Assembly (NCBI GenBank): GCA_002723015.1
Contig: PBNG01000020.1
Span: 33,298 to 45,024 of the forward strand
Source: Roseibacillus sp.
GTDB taxonomy: Bacteria > Verrucomicrobiota > Verrucomicrobiae > Verrucomicrobiales > Akkermansiaceae
Length of the DNA: 11,727 nt
Reading direction: 5' to 3'
The notes beneath the pieces were generated by a model. It saw nothing but the letters and a program-made list of their open reading frames with translations. It did no database searches and had not been told where the DNA came from. Shown piece after piece: positions 9,599 to 11,727 of the stretch; position 1 is the stretch's first letter; the number at the start of each line of letters is the position of its first letter. The position numbers and the translations under genes were made by a program.

Positions 9599-10153
9599 GT
9601 GGAGAAATGCACCGGATATAAGGAATGGGTAGCGGTATGCGACGCCCTTCTGGATGGGCGGCAACAGCTTCTTTTACGCAAAGGAGGTATTCACGAAGGG
9701 AGAAAAGGCTTTTCTTTCCTCCACGATTCCTTCGCTCTTTTTCCGACTCGCTTCCATGCTCAGGCAGCTCAGGTCCGGGATCCGCGGCCGTTTGAGGGCA
9801 AAATGAGAGAGTGGGAAGTAGGAGAGGCGGTGTCCTTTGAGATCTGGTGTGAGGCTGTGTGGGCCCGAACGCTGGCCGAATGGAGCCAGGTGAAAGCCCT
9901 GGAGCCTTTCCACATCTGGACCGAGGATCTCGTCAGAGAGCGCTTTGACTGTGGCGACGTCCAGCAGATCCACTGCGCGCTGGTGCGGGTCTATCGCATA
10001 AGTGAACCCTTCATTCTGCCTTACGCAAAGGGCTACGGGGGCTGCCGGACGTGGGTGAATCTGCCTGTTGCCCCTCCGGAACACATGGAGTCCGTGATGG
10101 AAGATCATGCATTCGAGGAGAAGCGACGAGCCATCGAGTCGATCCTGTCCTGA
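9599..10153 (+). CDS. DUF1802 family protein, function unknown
   Basis: This is a 184-residue soluble protein with no signal peptide or membrane segment. I recognise the pattern of the DUF1802 family: an N-terminal YKEWVAVCDALLDG (7-20), then LLLRKGGIHEG (24-34), FALFPTRFHAQ (45-55), and a C-terminal YGGCRTWVNLP (146-156). The family has no established biochemical role that I know of, and none is assigned here. The start is GTG at 9599; the in-frame TGA at 9566-9568 limits extension and no in-frame ATG lies between them. The bases before the GTG show no clear Shine-Dalgarno. It is divergent from metX across 67 bp and convergent with coaX (41-bp gap). Neighbours suggest no pathway. The family call is from memory of motifs, not a profile search. 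Confidence 0.8.
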   Translation: MEKCTGYKEWVAVCDALLDGRQQLLLRKGGIHEGRKGFSFLHDSFALFPTRFHAQAAQVRDPRPFEGKMREWEVGEAVSFEIWCEAVWARTLAEWSQVKALEPFHIWTEDLVRERFDCGDVQQIHCALVRVYRISEPFILPYAKGYGGCRTWVNLPVAPPEHMESVMEDHAFEEKRRAIESILS

Positions 10154-10194
10154 GCACTGAAGGAGGCTGGTGTGTGGGCGTTCTTCCTCAGACC

Positions 10195-10935
10195 TCAAGC
10201 AAGGTTTTGTTCTCCGACCAGATAGATTCCCTGCAGCGTGAGGTCACCAACAACGTCCATGACTTCCGGAAGGCCCGATGCGATGAGAGGAGCGTCACCC
10301 CCGGTGGCAAGGATGGTTGAGTCTTCGTCCAGTTCGCTTCGAATCGCCTGCAGGACCTCCCGGACCATTCCCCGGTAGCCGTAGACTGCGCCCGAGCGCA
10401 TCGCCTCGGTGGTCGATTTTCCAATCGCGGAAGAAGGCTCCTTCAAATCAATCTCCGGGAGAAGAGCTGTATTGCTGTGGAGGTAGTCCGTCATGGAGGA
10501 TAGCCCTGGAGCGATTACTCCACCGAGGTAGCTTCCTTTGTTTCCGTGCCCGCCCAGGACGTCGAAGGTGACCGCGGTTCCGAAGTCGACCACGATTGCG
10601 GGGGCGCCTACCCGGGCATGCGCGGCCACGGTATTTGCGAGGCGGTCAGCTCCAATCTCTTCAGGATTCGGGTAGGAGATTTCGATGGGCAGATCACTCC
10701 GGCATGAAATATTGTGAAGTGGTAGAGCGGCCAACTCCCTCTGGAAGAGGGCTGCCTTGTCCGGTACTACAGAGGACAGGACGGCTGCCTCAAAATCGAG
10801 GGTCTTGAGGGTTTGTATGAATGCCGGGCAGACATCTGCAGTAGCAACATCGTGAACTTCAAAGGGTTCCCGGACAGAGTCTACCACTGCAAATTTCGTT
10901 CGGGTATTGGAATTGTCAATGAGGAGAAGGCGCAT
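10195..10935 (-). CDS. coaX: type III pantothenate kinase
   Basis: CoaX phosphorylates pantothenate with ATP, the first step of coenzyme A synthesis. It belongs to the ASKHA actin-like kinase superfamily, and family members commonly need a monovalent cation. It has 246 residues, close to the usual size. Motifs in order are an N-terminal phosphate loop LLIDNSNTRTKFAV (4-17, Asp7), GADRLANTVAAH (95-106, Asp97 as likely catalytic base), VVDFGTAVTFDV (115-126, Asp117), and SYLGGVIAPGLSSM (135-148); near the C-terminus is ATGGDAPLI. The first motif reads D-N-S-N-T where D-x-G-N-T is common. The start is the ATG complementary to 10933-10935 because MRLLLIDNSNT is the family N-terminus. The frame stays open upstream to 11109, but that extension would cross the amt terminator and is not family-like. 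It lies downstream of amt on the same strand but is separated by the terminator. No clear promoter or Shine-Dalgarno is visible. Confidence 0.95.
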   Translation of the reverse strand: MRLLLIDNSNTRTKFAVVDSVREPFEVHDVATADVCPAFIQTLKTLDFEAAVLSSVVPDKAALFQRELAALPLHNISCRSDLPIEISYPNPEEIGADRLANTVAAHARVGAPAIVVDFGTAVTFDVLGGHGNKGSYLGGVIAPGLSSMTDYLHSNTALLPEIDLKEPSSAIGKSTTEAMRSGAVYGYRGMVREVLQAIRSELDEDSTILATGGDAPLIASGLPEVMDVVGDLTLQGIYLVGEQNLA

Positions 10936-10979
10936 CGTCCGCAGTGAGAGGAAAGCAGGAGAGGCCTCGCTAGAACATG

Positions 10980-11010
10980 AAAAAGGCCGTGGATTGCTCC
11001 ACGGCCTTTT
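10980..11010 (-). terminator. intrinsic terminator of amt
   Basis: A perfect 12-bp inverted repeat, AAAAGGCCGTGG (10981-10992) and CCACGGCCTTTT (10999-11010), encloses a six-base loop. Read on the minus strand, the GC-rich stem is followed by five T residues (complement of 10980-10984), 20 bases after the amt stop codon. This is a textbook rho-independent terminator. The plus strand also ends in TTTT, so it could work in both directions, although no plus-strand gene ends here. It separates amt from coaX. Confidence 0.93.
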
Positions 11011-11029
11011 GGTTAGGTGCTCCAGGAAA

Positions 11030-11727
11030 TTAGGCTTCAGATCCCTCTGCGCCGTAAGCAGGCACGCCGTGCTCGGCAATGTCGAGACCCTGCGCTTCTT
11101 CTTCTTCATCTACCCGCACCCCGATGGTGGCCTTGAGAATTCCGAAGACAATCAGGGAGAAGACGAAGGCGAAGGCGCTGATGGAGAGAGTTCCAATCAG
11201 CTGGGTGACAATCGGTGCGCCGGCGTCCGGAAGGGTGAGGAAAGGAATGCCGACTGCGATGGTGCCCCAGATTCCGACAATTCCGTGAACCGAGATCGCT
11301 CCGACTGGATCGTCGATCTTGAGGTTGTCGAGGCCGAGGATAGCGAACACCACGATGACACCACCGATCCCTCCTGCGAGAATTGCTCCGAGGAAGGTCA
11401 TTTGATCTGCTCCGGCGGTAATACCGACGAGTCCGGCAAGGATTCCGTTCAGGGCCATCGAGAGGTCGGGTTTCTTGGTGACGAACCACGCAACGAAGAT
11501 GGTGGTGATTCCACCGGCTGCGGCAGCGAGGGCAGTGGTGACGATCACATATCCAATCAGGCCTGGATCAGCGGAGAGGACAGACCCACCGTTGAATCCG
11601 AACCACCCAAACCAAAGGAGAATTGCTCCGATGGCAGCGAGCGGCATATTACCCCCAAGGATCGGCTTGATTCCTTTCTCGGTATACTTGCCCTTGCGCG
11701 GTCCCAAGACGATCACACAGGCGAGAG
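11030..11727 (-). CDS. amt: ammonium transporter, Amt family (5' end outside window)
   Basis: This is the C-terminal part of an Amt/MEP/Rh ammonium channel of the inner membrane. The frame is still open at the right edge: residues before the in-frame GTG at 11716 continue the family block ahead of VLGPRKGKY, so the start is beyond the window; about 231 residues are visible. Hydrophobic segments include AAIGAILLWFGWFGFNGGS, GYVIVTTALAAAAGGITTIF, a glycine-rich GILAGLVGITAGAD region, and SLIVFGIL near the end. The pore histidine corresponding to E. coli AmtB His318 is in ISVHGIVGIWG (codon complementary to 11285-11287). The cytoplasmic tail VDEEEEAQGLDIAEHGVPAYG is the conserved Amt tail that in characterised members contacts PII/GlnK regulators. 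This suggests nitrogen-status control, but no glnK is visible in the window. It ends just before a strong terminator. Confidence 0.96.
   Translation of the reverse strand, partial: LACVIVLGPRKGKYTEKGIKPILGGNMPLAAIGAILLWFGWFGFNGGSVLSADPGLIGYVIVTTALAAAAGGITTIFVAWFVTKKPDLSMALNGILAGLVGITAGADQMTFLGAILAGGIGGVIVVFAILGLDNLKIDDPVGAISVHGIVGIWGTIAVGIPFLTLPDAGAPIVTQLIGTLSISAFAFVFSLIVFGILKATIGVRVDEEEEAQGLDIAEHGVPAYGAEGSEA

Noticed and set aside
10154..10194. Possible terminator between the DUF1802 gene and coaX
   Set aside because: Only an imperfect short complementarity (CTGAAGGA with TTCCTCAG) is present, without a T-run.
10936..11109. Longer coaX starting at 11109
   Set aside because: The extension would run through the amt 3' end and its terminator, and the added residues are not family-like; MRLLLIDNSNT is the expected N-terminus.
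1..11727. New defence system, prophage, transposon, CRISPR array or RNA gene
   Set aside because: Nearly all DNA is explained by seven recognisable genes with short gaps; no terminal repeats, transposase motifs, spaced direct repeats or tRNA-like folds were seen.

Overview
This is a chromosomal housekeeping window from a bacterium, about 55-60% GC by eye. I found no mobile element, prophage, CRISPR array, rRNA or tRNA. The RpoB and RpoC sequences look like the Planctomycetes-Verrucomicrobia-Chlamydiae group, most likely Verrucomicrobiota. The clues are the [18 protein letters not shown] zinc ribbon with the flanking '[11 protein letters not shown]' type segment in RpoC, and an SI2-like coiled-coil insert in RpoB. 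This placement is an impression from family knowledge and has not been tested by a search.

Layout. Positions 1-3504 (+) hold rpoB, whose N-terminus lies off the left edge. Positions 3545-7678 (+) hold complete rpoC. Positions 7749-8333 (+) hold a short TrmH/SpoU-family methyltransferase of the RlmB type that lacks the usual N-terminal RNA-binding domain. These three genes run head to tail with gaps of 40 and 70 bp and no intrinsic terminator between them. Convergent to them, 8362-9531 (-) holds a MetX-type homoserine O-acyltransferase. Across a 67-bp divergent gap, 9599-10153 (+) holds a DUF1802-type protein of unknown function. Convergent to that, 10195-10935 (-) holds a type III pantothenate kinase, coaX. 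The C-terminal part of an Amt ammonium transporter, 11030-11727 (-), runs off the right edge. A near-perfect intrinsic terminator at 10980-11010 separates amt from coaX.

How the genes relate. rpoB and rpoC encode the two large catalytic subunits of RNA polymerase, and rlmB is an rRNA-maturation gene probably read from the same transcript. metX (methionine), coaX (coenzyme A) and amt (ammonium uptake) are separate metabolic genes with no evident shared pathway. The strand changes repeatedly after rlmB, so these look like short, independent transcription units.

I see no new multi-gene system. The points most worth checking are small: the domain-minimal RlmB with a Ser-to-Cys change in its active-site motif, alternative RNA folds around its start codon, the overlapping divergent promoter region between metX and the DUF1802 gene, and the absence of a recognisable Shine-Dalgarno at all five visible start codons.
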